A DNA stretch of 64,000 nt from contig NW_026262581.1 in assembly GCF_021869535.1 (NCBI RefSeq), forward strand, positions 113,984,771-114,048,770. Direction: 5' to 3'. Below, piece by piece: positions 45,070 through 57,834 of the stretch (position 1 is its first letter; each line of letters begins with the position of its first letter). A model generated the notes under the pieces. That model made no database searches and had not been told where the DNA came from. It saw nothing but the letters and a program-made list of their open reading frames with translations. The translations under genes were made by a program, and so were the position numbers. The stretch comes from Mytilus californianus. Lineage: Eukaryota > Mollusca > Bivalvia > Mytilida > Mytilidae.

Positions 45070-48000
45070 TGCGCCCGACTTTTTTGGATTGAAAAGGTTG
45101 TTCATGACGTTTTGGTAATCAATGAACACTAGCAGAATATTGAAAAACTAACGAGTAATCTATGTTTAAAAAGTTATAACAAAAATCTCTGTAATAAAGT
45201 CTGTGGATTTTCTGTAAAAATCTTGTCTTGATTTGCCACAAAATCGGCATTTACCATTAAATGCAATGAGAAAAAAGTTAATTGCTGTGAACGACTTTTC
45301 CCTTTGGTAAATGTACAAAATGGCAGGTCTCCGTTATTCAGTATCTTTGCTGTTTGGTATTATATCGTTTAAAAAAATTTCGCAACACAATTTTAGAAAG
45401 CTTCATAAACTTTAATTGTTTGTTGAGGATGACAGATGACAATCTTAATTGTATAACATGAAAATACTTATTTTCCTTTATAACATTAAACCAAGACAAA
45501 ACCAAATTTACATACATGCTTGGTTTTATTAGCTCAAAATATATAACCAACATTTTTCAAAGTTCATTTCAGCATATACATGGGAACTATTGGGAACACT
45601 ATTGCAGTGAATGAAGATTCAGCGATGAATAAGTCTTCACACATGTTCTAGTTTGTGGGGTGATGCCTTTTAAATTATTTGATCAAAATATAATACCATC
45701 ATTCCGAATCGGATCGGTATTTATTGGAGAATAAATTGATTTATGAAAAGAATATCTTATACCGAATCGTCTTGAACATGATTGAAATATTTGCCACTGG
45801 GCGTCAAGCAAACAACAACCAATCACCAATCTTATACAGAAAAGAAAAAGATTGCCAAAACAATATGATTATAACGGGGAAATATTTGATGCTTTTCTTT
45901 TATACAATAAATTCGAGAGAACTTTCAATCACTTTTCGATCAAAAACTTTTTTGGCCGTCATTGAATAATATTTTTTATAAATTTCATATACATCGATAT
46001 ACGAGGCGATTCTAGGGGGCGGTCTGGAACCCCTTTTGGCCGAAAATTTGCGTTTTTAGTACTTTTTTCTTATTTCATTTTTTCGGTGGATCCCTAGTGC
46101 CGCGTCTCCATTTTTCAAATTGAAAATCTAGATCGGCCATATGAATATTTGACTTTAAATGTTAGACAAGTGACGCAAGAAATCTTTAATCGATTCAGTT
46201 GTTGTTGATACAATTTAATTGCCACATAAATTCCACTATTTGTAATTTTATAGGAGTTGTTTGATAACTATTTTCTCTTCAATTTATACCAGTAATTAAA
46301 CTGTGACTTTCGAAACTAAACAATAAAAGATATTCCTGATACACTTGAGTTTATGTTGAATCCATAAAAATCTGACACTTATTTAAAAGAGTTATTGCAC
46401 TAGATTAAACTATAATGATTGTTTACTTCCAAGTATTACGTCATACTGAGAAAAAAAAAGTTAAGATCACGAGCGCATCGATATTCAATGACAAATACAA
46501 ATTCTAAGGTAATAAAAATTCAGACTTAAAATGACGAAAACAAACAAAGACTATTGTAAATCTATATTGAAACCGACCAAATCGGAAAGAATTCGCAGTT
46601 ATATTAAGTTTTCTTGGTGGGTAATTATAAATCCTGTCAATTGTTATTGCATTGTTTTATTTATTTCCAAGATACTCTTAAATAATTTTGTTATGACATT
46701 GGTAACGATTTTCATAAAACTGACGTACACAAATATCTATTGCTTGAAACTTTCCGCAAATAAACGAAATTGCATAACCATCCAAACGCTTCAAATGATT
46801 TAATAAATTATTCATTTAAAGAGCAATTGTGTTAATAACATTTTAAAGGGTGTTAATCAGGAATGTTGTGCTTACTTACGTGGGCATGAACTGCCTTTTG
46901 TGCACTATGTCAAATATCTTGGATCGGTTTCTTTATAATGTGTTTGGTGCATTTGTACTATTTCTTTATTCAACGTCATTGCTGTTTCTATCGGCAACGA
47001 ACTTGTCTATCCTTTGTCCAGAAAAAAAAGCTGTTTCAATTTCAAACTTTCATAATCGGTCGGTCATGTATTAAGGTGATGCCTTTGTTTCTCGGCAGTA
47101 ATTCGCTAGCTGTTTTTTTCATTTATTTTCTTTTAGTCATGGTATTTTTTGCTTGTTTGTTTGATTTTTTTCGACTTTCGGTGATTGATTGACCCTGGTC
47201 ATCTTGTCCCCTTTGTTAACGAATTGAAACTTATATGAAATTACTATGCAGATTTTACTAAAATCACGACAACGTTCTGCTAATCTAATATACCCTTATG
47301 GGTCTCACTGACATCGGTGTCGTTAGATCCGCTCGTGTCAATATCCCCTAACGTGTCTCACATCGGTGTCATTACATGATTTTCCATTTAATTTAATTTT
47401 CTAAATTGAAGTTTTATCACTAAGTCTTATTCAAAGTGAAACTCTATAGAGCTTTTTGAAATAGGGTTAAATATATCTAAGGGAAAAATAGGTATAAAGC
47501 GACAAAGAAAAAATTGCACAGCGTTCTAGATTTGCAGGTTTAAATCACCTCAGACGATCGGACATTTTAAATTTTAAGTATGAAACGATTTTACGCTAAG
47601 TGCTTACACTTACGCTTCAATAAACAGAAAGCCATGCAAAGTCTAATTCAGTGCCATGAGTGCATTAAAACCAAAGTCTTTTCCTGTCAAACTATCCTAA
47701 TTACCATTTCAATTTTCCTCTTGAAAATACAAATTGGCACATGATTGACATGTTAACCAATGCAGTTAAATCATTAACGTAATCGTTTGAACAGTAGATG
47801 AAATGAGCATCAATTATTTCATCTATTTTCCATGATTTTATTAAATGAAGATAAAATATTCATCGAGTTTTAATTATAGAAGCTTAGCTCCGACTAAACG
47901 CTTAACAGGTGTCTGGGACGGACCTTATAGTATTAAACTGGTTATATTTAACTAGTCAGGAATACCAATGTCTGCATCAATTTAAAAGTGTCTTTTTATT

Positions 48001-48700
48001 TTACGAGGTGTTCTAAGACCGGTTTCTGACATATCTATAGGAACTTACGAAGCAGGTTTTTTTTCCAATTTTTCTATACAACTCTTGCAATGTAGTATAT
48101 AATTGTAGTTTTATTTGGTGTCTGTGCAACTTGATATATTTTGCCTTGTTTTGTTTCAACTTGCATTACCATTTGCTACGGAGTGCATTTTTGAAGTTGA
48201 TCACGAATTTTGAAATAAAAAAAAATACTATTTAGTGTTCTGTGTACCTTTTTGCATGAATATTTCATTCACAAAATAAAACTTTATCAATTAACAAACA
48301 GGAAATATTTTAGCGTTCAGTGCTACATTTAAGATGATTATTTATATTAGATGAACAGCTGGCTTTTTCGCTCAATTATGAATCTTAAAAGATGAATATT
48401 CTAAAACTACAATCGCAACGCTACAATGTACAGGAAACAAAACGAAACTGCAACTTAAGCTTTAAGTGATCAAGCCTTCCCATTTAGAGTCATTCAGAAT
48501 ATCGCGACAAATGGTCATTTATAGGTCGAGTTGATATAACAATTGCTGTGCCAAAGTCGGACCCGCTTTAGATCAACAAAACGATTAGAAATGCTTCACG
48601 GAAACACAACCTTTTGTTCAAGCATGCTAAAAAGTTATCTTCCGACACATTAGGACACAAAATTTTGTCACAAAAGACTTAACATCGTTTGTACATGGAA
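45070..48700. other. No gene recognised
   Basis: A long AT-rich stretch. A GGGGGCGGTCTGGAACCCC block at 46015-46033 and a pair of CACATCGGTGTC-like units at 47310-47370 are the only local structures I see. Confidence 0.4.
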
Positions 48701-48756
48701 AGGTACGGAGCCCTGTTGGTCTCACACAGATTATAAAGTGTCTTTTAAAGTCCTGC

Positions 48757-49258
48757 GCTGAAGATGTGTAAAGTCTAGCGCTGGAGATGTAAAGTCTAGC
48801 GCTAGAGATGTAAAGTCTAGCGCTGGAGATGTAAAGTCCAGCGCTGAAGATGTAAAGTCTAGCGCTGGAGATGTAAAGTCCAGCGCTGGAGATCTAAAGT
48901 CTAGCGCTGGAGATGTAAAGTCAAGCGCTGAAGATGTAAAGTCTAGCGCTGGGGATGTAAAGTCTAGCGCTGGAGATGTGTAAAATCTAGCGCTGGAGAT
49001 ATGCAAAGTCTAGCGCTGGAGATGTAAAGTCAAGCGCTGGAGATGTAAAATCAAGCGCTGGAGATGTAAAGTCTAGCGCTGAAGATGTAAAATCAAGCGC
49101 TGGAGATGTAAAGTCAAGCGCTGAAGATGTAAAGTCAAGCGCTGAAGATGTAAAGTCTAGCGCTGGAGATGTAAAGTCAAGCGCTGGAAATGTAAAGTCC
49201 AGCGCTGGAGATGTAAAGTCAAGCACTGGAGATGTAAAGTCTAGCGCTGGAGATGTAA
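48757..49258. repeat. Left outer array, 21-bp unit, about 24 copies
   Basis: Unit AGATGTAAAGTCTAGCGCTG+G with variants CTAGCG/CCAGCG/CAAGCG. Because 21 is a multiple of three, minus-strand frames encode artificial LDFTSPA repeats. Confidence 0.95.
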
Positions 49259-49409
49259 AATCAATCGAATTATACGAATTCCAAACAAAAAGAAATTAGA
49301 AAATTCAACAAAGAGTCAGAAACTCACTAAAATAAGTAAGAAAATACCAAAATGAGAATAAAAAAATTTATAGACGGAAGAAGAAATGAAGCACACTATG
49401 ACCAGCAAA

Positions 49410-49810
49410 CAACCATTAGATAGCTGATAGTGGGACACAAAGAACCCTCAGATAGCTGTTTGTGGGCAAAGCGAACCCTCAGATGGCTGATAGTGGGCAT
49501 AAAGAACCCTTAGATAGCTGATAGTGGACATAAAGAACCCTTATATAGCTGATAGTTGGAATAACGAACCCTCAGATAACTTATAGTGGGAATAACGAAC
49601 CCCTAGATAGCTAAAAGTGGGCATAACGAACCCTCAGATAGCTGATAGTGGGCATAGCGAACCCCTAGATAGCTAATATTGGGCATAAGGAACCCTTAGC
49701 TAGCTGAAAATGGGCATAAAGAACCCTTAGATAGCTGATAGTGGACATAAAAAACCCATAGATAGCTGATAGTGGGCATAACGAACCATTAGATAGCTGA
49801 TAGTGAATAG
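49410..49810. repeat. Left inner array, 31-bp unit, about 13 copies
   Basis: Units contain GATAGCTGATAGTGGGCATA followed by AAGAACCCT, with 31-bp spacing. Confidence 0.93.
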
Positions 49811-49821
49811 AATAGAATAAA

Positions 49822-50027
49822 GGTTGGCGACGTTGGCGACGTTGGCGAACAGTATTGATTTCATAAAGGTTGGCGACGTTGGCGACGTTGGCGAACAGTA
49901 ATGATTTCGTAAATGTTGGCGACGTTGGCGAATAGTAATGATTTCGTAAATGTTGGCGACGTTGGCGAACAGTAATGATTTTGTAAATGTTGGCGACGTT
50001 GGCGACGTTGGCGAACATTCACACAAT
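49822..50027. repeat. Central array, 46/37-bp units made of GTTGGCGAC
   Basis: Five units, each with two or three copies of the 9-mer GTTGGCGAC followed by GAACAGTAATGATTTCGTAA-type sequence. Period is 46 bp, or 37 bp where one 9-mer is lost. Confidence 0.93.
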
Positions 50028-50052
50028 ATTGTACCAGAATGCAGCTTTCTAA

Positions 50053-50605
50053 AGGTTCGTTATGTCAACTATCAGCTATCTAAGGGTTCGTTATGCCCAC
50101 TATCAGCATTCTGAGGGTTCTTTATGCCCATTTTCAGCTAGCTAAGGGTTCCTTATGCCCAATATTAGCTATCTAGGGGTTCGCTATGCCCACTATCAGC
50201 TATCTGAGGGTGGTTCGTTATGCCCACTTTTAGCTATCTAGGGGTTCGTTATTCCCACTATAAGTTATCTGAGGGTTCTTTATGCCCACTATCAGCTATC
50301 TGAGGGTTCGTTATGCCCACTATCAGCTATCTGATTGTGTTTTGTTCTTTGCTGCGTAATGCCCACTATCAACTATCTAAGGGTTCTTTATGCCCACTAT
50401 CAGTTATCTAAGGGTTCTTTATGTCCACTATCAGCTATCTAAGGGTTCTTTATGCCCACTATCAGCTATCTGAGGGTTCTTTATGCCCACTATCAGCTAT
50501 CTGAGGGTTCTTTATGCCCACTATCAGCTACCTGAGGGTTCTTTATGCTCACTATCAGCTATCTGAGGGTTCTTTATGCCCCCACTATCAGCTATCTAAT
50601 GGTTG
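50053..50605. repeat. Right inner array, 31-bp unit, about 18 copies
   Basis: Inverted complement of the left inner array: TTATGCCCACTATCAGCTAT followed by CTGAGGGTTC. Confidence 0.93.
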
Positions 50606-50757
50606 TTTGCTGGTCATAGTGTGCTTCATTTCTTCTTCCGTCTATAAATTTTTTTATTCTCGTTTTGGTATTTTCTTACTTATTTTAGTGAGTTTCTGAC
50701 TCTTTGCTGAATTTTCTTATTTCTTTTTGTTTGGAATTCGTATAATTCGATTGTTTT

Positions 50758-51010
50758 TACATCTCCAGCGCTAGACTTTACATCTCCAGCGCTTGACTTT
50801 ACATCTCCAGCGCTGGACTTTACATCTTCAGCGCTGGACTTTACATCTCCAGCGCTTGACTTTACATCTCCAGCGCTAGACTTTAGATCTCCAGCGCTGG
50901 ACTTTTCATCTCCAGCGCTAGACTTTACATCTTCAGCGCTGGACTTTACATCTCTAGCGCTAGACTTTACATCTCCAGCGCGAGACTTTACACATCTTCA
51001 GCGCAGGACT
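50758..51010. repeat. Right outer array, 21-bp unit, about 12 copies
   Basis: Inverted complement of the left outer array (TTTACATCTCCAGCGCTAGA), with about half as many units. Confidence 0.95.
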
Positions 51011-51184
51011 TTAAAAGACACTTTATAATCTGTGTGAGACCAACAGGGCTCCGTAGAAAGGAAAATAATTTAATTCATTGATAGATAAGGTAAAAGTTAA
51101 AGATTGACGACAACCCGCGTCCAATATAGCTGATGATCTATAAACTATAATTTAACAAAATTGTTTTTTCGTCTGGACAATAGA

Positions 51185-51600
51185 CCTCTATGTATAGATC
51201 ATATCATTATTTAAACATGAAGATCAAAGAAGCCAGATCATTTAATTTCACATTCAGATATATTGATGATGTTTTTTCCATTAACAATCCAAACTTTCCT
51301 GATTGGGTTCCATTGGTATATCCTCCAGAACTAGAAATTAAAGAAACAACAGACACGGCTTCCTCCGTCTCATTTTTAATCATATACCTCGAATTTAACA
51401 TAAGCGGTCATCTCAGTACCAGAATCTATGACAAACGAGACGTTTTAAATTTTTAAATTATCAATTTCTCCCACCTTAGTAGCAATATACCAACTTCACC
51501 TGCATATGGGATATACATTTACCAACTCATTCGGTATTCAAGAGCTTGCAGCTTATACTCAGACGTTATAAAACGTTACCAGTTTTGCTTATGTGCTTTG
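51185..51600 (+). pseudogene. RT-P retroelement: reverse-transcriptase palm fragment
   Basis: One frame from about 51190 reads SFNFTFRYIDDVFSINN, with the catalytic YIDD box intact. It continues with VYPPELEIKETTDT, GHLSTRIYDKRD and a stop at about 51456. After a frame change come NFSHLSSNIP, SPAYGIYIYQLIRYSRAC, then decay. The N-terminal half of the RT and everything after the thumb are missing. It sits 130 bp to the right of the Foldback-like element. Confidence 0.7.
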
Positions 51601-51607
51601 TCTATAT

Positions 51608-51611
<4 letters not shown>

Positions 51612-51638
<27 letters not shown>

Positions 51639-51639
51639 G
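51612..51639. repeat. Homopolymer of 28 T
   Basis: Uninterrupted T run within the RT-P 3' region. Confidence 0.95.
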
Positions 51640-51985
51640 ACATATTTGTTTGCTTCTATAGTGATTAAGATTATAACACAATGTTGACTGCTGTACCCCT
51701 ATTTTTGAAATTTTTCCTAGTATGTTTGTTTGTTTTGTTCACACATTGTTGTCAATATAATGAATTTTTATGCGACTGTCATACAAGTGAAAGGTTAAGC
51801 TAGCTATAAAACCAGGTTTAATCAACCATTTCCTACGTAAGGAAATGCCTGTACCAAGTCAGGAATATGACAGTTGTTTTCCATTCGTTTGATGTGTTTG
51901 AGCCTTTGATTTTGCCATTTGATAAGGGACTTTCCGTTTTGAATTTTCCTTGGAGTTAAGTTTTTTTGTTATTTTACTTTTTATG
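51640..51985 (+). repeat. RT-P 3' tail
   Basis: Continues from the RT fragment and contains the tail sequence found alone at 8458-8660 (GACTGTCATACAAGTGAAAG, TATAAAACCAGGTTTAAT, GATAAGGGACTTTCCG). Confidence 0.65.
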
Positions 51986-52114
51986 AACACTTAGTTCGAG
52001 ATGCATGGCAATTTTTAAATATTAATAAGACATTTGGTCCCGATGATATAAGAGCCAGGTTACAAGATTTATATCTACTCTATATAATTCAAATGCGTTA
52101 TTTGTTTTTGTAAA

Positions 52115-52472
52115 TGTATTATCATCATTAGATCGAATGTATAATTATTATTAAATCGAATGTATTATTATTATTCATTAAATCGAATGTATTATTATTA
52201 TTCATTAAATCGAATGTATAATAATCATTAAATCGAATGTACATTTTTCATCTTTCATTAAATCGAATGTATAATTATCATTAAATCGAATGTACATTTT
52301 TCATTTTTCATTAAATCGAATGTATAATTATCATTAAATCGAATGTACATTTTTCATTTTTCATTAAATCGAATGTATAATTATCATTAGTCGAAGTATT
52401 ATTATCATTAAATCGAATGTATAATTATTATTAAATCGAATGTATTATTACCATTAAATCGAATGTATATAT
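52115..52472. repeat. ATTAAATCGAATGTA minisatellite, ~15 copies
   Basis: ATTAAATCGAATGTATAATT-type units with 18-30 bp spacing; longer units include ACATTTTTCATTTTTC. Confidence 0.93.
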
Positions 52473-52479
52473 TTTTATT

Positions 52480-55400
52480 TACCGGTGACCTGCCTTGCGT
52501 ATCGCTCAACTGATTGACAATCAAACAATGTGTTTGTTTGTCCCTTTTTGTTCCTTTATTTTAACAACAATCGTCCCTTTTACAGACAAACTTACATGCT
52601 ATAAGCATGGTATGCAAATATTATGTCCTTTGTGTCCTGCTTCTATTATTGTATGCAGATATATATTGTCTCTTGATGTCCTTCCTCTATTATGTATCCC
52701 CTTTTTGAGACAATGCGTGATAAAAAAAAATAATATAGTCCTAATTGAAATCAAAGAAATATACAATAAATGTTTGCACGTACAATACTGGAAGACAACT
52801 TTCTGAGCTTTAGAAACAGGAAGTAAAACCAGTCTCGATCTTTTATGTCCCTGGTTTCTTCTTGTGTAACATATATTCATTTATATAACCAAGAAATGTC
52901 ATGTTATTCGAACAGTTGTAGAAAATAAATTTAATAAATAAAAGAAATAACGATTTCAACGTGACGTACGCTGGGCGAAAAATATTCACAGTGGCCTGTT
53001 AATAGAATAATACATTATCCTGACTGTTCACCAAAAGTCGTCTTTAATGTCTCGGTAGATCATTGACTTATTTACGACATAAAATCAAATGTCATAGCCG
53101 GTTTAATCAAAATATCGTGTCCCTTAAGACTCGTACCTTAAGCTTAGAAAAAAGGTCAGCAGGATAATGTACCATCAGCTCTTACTAACAAATCACACTT
53201 CATTTTGCGACATCAGCATTTAATTATGATAATAACTTCTTCATATTGTAACTAGCACCAGGCATATACTTTACAACAGGAGACAACTTCTATGAAAAAA
53301 CAACATTTTTTTCTATGGCAATGAATTAACTTTTCAAACGAAAGGAAAGGCTTTGGCTGCTATGTCTCTATTTCTCTTATTTCTAATATTTATGACAGTA
53401 TTTCAATTATGTGTATCTTTTTTGCAACTCCCAGCATGTAATTAAATTGTATAACATTTACGCACATCTTTATTATACTATGGTTGATTCACTAATTAAA
53501 ATGTTATACTTTTATTGTTGACCACCAATACCAATACATCAATATATCTCAAGTCAGGCTCTTCATTCAAAATAGATTACCACTAAACGTGTTATTTCGG
53601 TGGTATCAGAGGGCAAATCTCACTAATTTCAGTTGGCCGAGGGTGGAAGATTGTTCCCTCATTATACAGAACGGGTTTAATCATGATGATCATCCACACG
53701 TACAACCGACCTGTATCCTTTTTAAAAAGCCCAATCGTACCAGTTGTAATAAATTCTGCACCAGCTTTTTCATAAAGCACATGGACGGGGATTTAAAATT
53801 TTATATATATTTTTATTTTCGCTTCTTGAAAGCATATTAGAGTCTTAAAATTAACCTAAAAGGCATAATAGTTCCCTTTGAAAATGACAACCTTTTAGAA
53901 AATTCTAAATTATATATATTGGTGCTGTTCTTTTTATTGACATATGTAAATTTTTGCAATTTCAATGTTAGTACTCGCACAATTATCCTTGAAAAAAGTT
54001 TGTATTTCGGATTAAATCTTTACTTTAATGCTTATTATTTACGTTGTATGGTAAAACAAACTCTGGCGTTGCATGTGAGCTTGTCTCAAAAGCATAATAA
54101 ACGAAAGGAATCAGTTGGATACAGAAATTTTATTCCTTTCTTATTACTACAAATAATGTAAAAACCGCACTTCATAAGTGCAATATCATTACATAAGTTT
54201 TCAGTATGATGTTTTATAATCATGCATCTCTTATTATGTAATTTGGTCATGTGTAAAAGAATTTTCAGCACGTTTCTGATTAGTTTCTTTTCTTCTATGG
54301 AATAATTAAATTCAAACCTTTGTAAAATAAATGTTTGTCCTACAGGTTTGAATAGTGTATACTGTTTTGTTACGTCTAAATAAATTATTTTCTCGCTTCA
54401 ATCATTTACTTTCAGAATCAAATGTCGTCAAATGTCAAATTAATATGAAAAATATATAATTGCACCGAATGTGCACCAAAATAAGACAATAGATAATTTA
54501 TCAATTTGTAATCCTGAAAAGCTTGCAGCGATTGTATCTGGAATGCAACTGACACCGTAAGATTATTGCTGTATCACAGCGTATAAGGCAATTACTTAAT
54601 TTTTATAACTGTTCTTTCATAATGTGAAACTTGGAATGTAATATTTTGTGATTGAAATTTCTTATCAGCAATTATTTGCAAAACTTAAAAAAACTAATAA
54701 AAGGGAGATCCTGCTTTGAATTTTGTTTCTTGCATAAGACAACTTCTCTATTCTAACAGCTTGTTTTACGCAAAATTATATTAATGTTATGTTAGTCAAT
54801 TTTGTTATTGTCCATTTATAATAATTTGAACTGAAAAGATCTTAAAAGACTGAACAATTAATTATAATGTCGTTTTCAGTTTTTCAATAAGACACTTAGA
54901 CACTGAGGTAAATTCAGTAATTTTTAGACAATAAGCTTGCAGTCAATTAAGATCTATTCAAACTGTTGTTTTTTACCTGTAATCATCACTAGTATTAATT
55001 GTCTGAAAAGCTACTGGACAGTACTGAGTTAACTGCAAGTAAATTGTCTGAACAGTACTGAATTTCCCGCAATGGACTAGCCTGGAAATTGACAGAAAGA
55101 CTGAATATGACTAAATAGTTTATAGTTCATACTTTTCAGATGATTTTCAGATCAAAACAACCCAGCATTTACACAAATATATCTAAATCCAAAATTGCCA
55201 TCATTGATACTTGCAGCTCTTTTCAAGAGGAATTGATATTGACAGACTTTTACTCTTAACATACTGACAATCGCCCAAAAAAACCGTCCCTCAAAGGCTA
55301 CGAACCCACTCATTGTACAAAACGCATCTCGTAGAGTCAAGGCTCAAGAGTCTTACGAATGTGTTCCAACATAAAAAAAAAACGAGCGAAAAAAGGGGTT

Positions 55401-55570
55401 TCAAACAACACTTGACTATAAATAAAGTAAGTTGTCAGAAAGCGGTGTATATCACAAGGAGCAGCACGTCGTTAGAGTACAAAAATAAAGAGAAACGGGA
55501 AATGACTTCGTGTGTTCTAAGGTACCACCATTTGTGAGGAATAACTTAAGCGTCATTCAAGAAATTGAAA
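52480..55570. other. No gene recognised
   Basis: AT-rich sequence. 53590-53790 (minus strand VLYEKAGAEFITTGTIGLF) has a coding-like composition and may be a repeat or transposon relic, but I cannot name it. Confidence 0.35.
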
Positions 55571-55574
55571 ATCA

Positions 55575-56445
55575 TTTTACTGTGACTTGACTGTAAGTGT
55601 TTCTCTCTTCGTATTGCAGTTTATTCAAAATTCTGACCAAATTGCAATTTGTTTTATCAAACAAAACTGTTCAACTGGTCAGAAATTTTGACAAACTGCT
55701 GTAGAAAACCACAGTTAAGTCGTGAAAGTGCAAGGTGATAAAATAAAGCATACTTGCAATCCTATTAGACTTTTACTCCACTTTATTGATATTGTGAAAA
55801 TGCATTGCAGAATTTCTATACATAGTTTAATTGTAATTGTAATTCGAAATGTGATAGGTAGTAATTTTTGAATTGCTATAAAAATGTCCAAACTAAGCTT
55901 TCATACAATTTTGCTTTTAAAAAATCTTCTAAAGTCATAAGAATAAGACATCAGTTTGAAATAAAACATGTTATATTCAGTAAAATATATGTGAAATTAC
56001 TATACATTGTTAATAAGTTTCAATGGGAGATCATAAAAAAATCATTGATCTTTTGAAATATTTATCTTATCTCCCATTAACACTTCAAGAAAACATATTT
56101 AAGTTTAAAGTACATTTCACCAAGTATTTTAGTGAATAATTTAAAGAAATATTTGCAGCATGCATAGAAAAACACCATTTTAAAAGAAATAATTCCAAAA
56201 CTTAAATTTAGAATTTTTTTTAGCAATTCAAAAATTACTACCGATCAAACTTTCGAATGACAATTACAATCATCCTATGCATAGAAATTCTGAAAGTCTC
56301 AATCATAAGATCAATAAAGAGGACTAAAAGTCTAATAGGATACTGACATATTGTAAGTATGCTTTATTCATCACCTTGCACTTCCGTGACTTGACTGTTG
56401 TTTTCTACAGCAGTTTGTTAAAATTTCTGACTATTTGAACATAGA
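55575..56445. repeat. Large imperfect inverted repeat (second foldback-type structure)
   Basis: 55667-55895 is the imperfect inverted complement of about 56210-56440, and pairing continues inward to AATGGGAGAT / ATCTCCCATT around 56022-56086. The end unit GTGACTTGACTGT...CAGTTTGT occurs three times: 55578 (plus), 55674-55728 (minus) and 56388 (plus), making a smaller hairpin within the left arm. Confidence 0.75.
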
Positions 56446-56720
56446 TATAAGAAGATGTTGTATGAGTGCCAATGAGACAACTCTCCATCCAAGTCACAAT
56501 TTATAAAAGTAAACCATTATAGGTCAAAGTACGGTCTTCAACACGGAGCTTTGGCTCACACCGCATAGCAAGCTATACAGGGCCCCAAAAATTACTAGTG
56601 TAAAACCATTCAAACGGGAAAACCAACGGTCTAATCTATATAAAAAACGAGAAACGAGAAACACTTATGAACCACATCAACAAACGACAACTACTGAACA
56701 TCAGATTCCTGACTTAGGAC
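56446..56720 (-). repeat. Mussel dispersed repeat R2 (minus orientation)
   Basis: Contains GAGTGCCAATGAGACAACTC, GGTCAAAGTACGGTCTTCAA and CAAGCTATACAGGGCCCCAA. A close copy is at 61558-61735. It begins at the right end of the inverted repeat. The end of R2 is related to that of R1. Confidence 0.8.
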
Positions 56721-57834
56721 AGGTGCAAACAATTGCAGCGGGTTTAAACGTTTTAATGGTACCAAACCTTCACCCTTATCTGAAACAATAGTGTAACAGC
56801 ACAACATAGAAAGACACACTATAAAATATTAATTGAAATGGCTTAACTCAATCAAAAGACATATTAACACAAGTGAACATACACTGAACGAATAAATTTG
56901 ATCTATGATACAATGCAAATACAAAATCAATAAAATAAGAGATGAATAATTAAGTAACAGTATTACACCGATGTGAAATGTTAAACAATTTCAGAAAAAA
57001 ACCAATAACCTTAAACAAAAATCCGCCATTTACAATAAAATGAATATTATACACAGGTAAATGAAAATAATTTTGTTGTTAGGTATACAGTTTAAAAGGA
57101 TAAAGGAAATATTTTTACAAAATAAATAATTTTGATGTTCATAGTTCGAAGAAGTGAAAATATATAGTAATACCAAACACTTGTCAAAGCTGGTATATAG
57201 ACCAGATATAATCTTGAATAAGTAAACATTAAATAACAAAAAAGCATTACAAATAGTATCAACCGGTCAAATTAACAAGAAAGTACGATTTGAGAGTTTG
57301 TATCAGAGAATTCTGAACTATCAAATATCTTTAACCGAGCTCCTTCAATTTTGTTAAGGCATTATAATAGTCCGAGGAATCCGGCACTGTCTAAAATGTC
57401 TAAACCAAATACTGCACACAGATACATCTTGAAAAACTAAGTCTTATTTGTGAATCTAAGCACTCATTCCACAAATGCCTCAATTGAACATAGAAGGAAT
57501 GTTACAAAGAAGCCATATCTCCGAGTAAATTTACACTTGAATTTCGGACCACAATTTCTATAACTTCAATCGAATGAAACATCTTGTGATTGAATAGAAC
57601 AATCACTGGATTGATACCAAGCGAGGAATCGGTAAAGATTTGGATAAATAAAATAACTGTTATTAACCCAGATTGCATTATGAAAAGAAATGGCTGTAAC
57701 TTTTCAAGATGGATTCATCGGTGAACATTTGTTGGTGTATACATGTCCTGAATGTTCTTGCATTTATTTGTACTGTATTCCTGTCACGTAATTTTGTCAT
57801 TTTAGCGGTATTTTTAACATTGCCATATAAGCGG

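Larger units (their letters stand above)
48704..51055. mobile_element. Foldback-like element: giant inverted repeat built of minisatellites
   Basis: The outer ends are perfect inverted complements: TACGGAGCCCTGTTGGTCTC at 48704 and GAGACCAACAGGGCTCCGTA ending at 51055, identical for about 60 bp. Moving inward each arm has, in mirror order, a 21-bp minisatellite, a ~150 bp unique spacer that is nearly identical between arms, and a 31-bp minisatellite. The centre (49822-50027) is a third array. GAAAGG flanks both ends (48698-48703 and 51056-51061), a candidate 6-bp target duplication. No transposase is encoded. Arms of tandem subrepeats are the defining trait of Foldback elements. Confidence 0.85.

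Noticed and set aside
48731-49226. Minus-strand frames encoding many LDFTSPA heptads
   Set aside because: They exist only because the 21-bp minisatellite unit is a multiple of three; no start, splice or flanking coding context.
49665-50026. Minus-strand frames rich in FANVANVA and SPTSPT
   Set aside because: Translations of the 9/37/46-bp and 31-bp arrays of the Foldback-like element in two overlapping frames; not protein-like.
52495-52806. Plus-strand 103-codon frame rich in C, I and L
   Set aside because: Hydrophobic but without recognisable topology, motif or splice sites; AT-rich DNA easily gives such frames.
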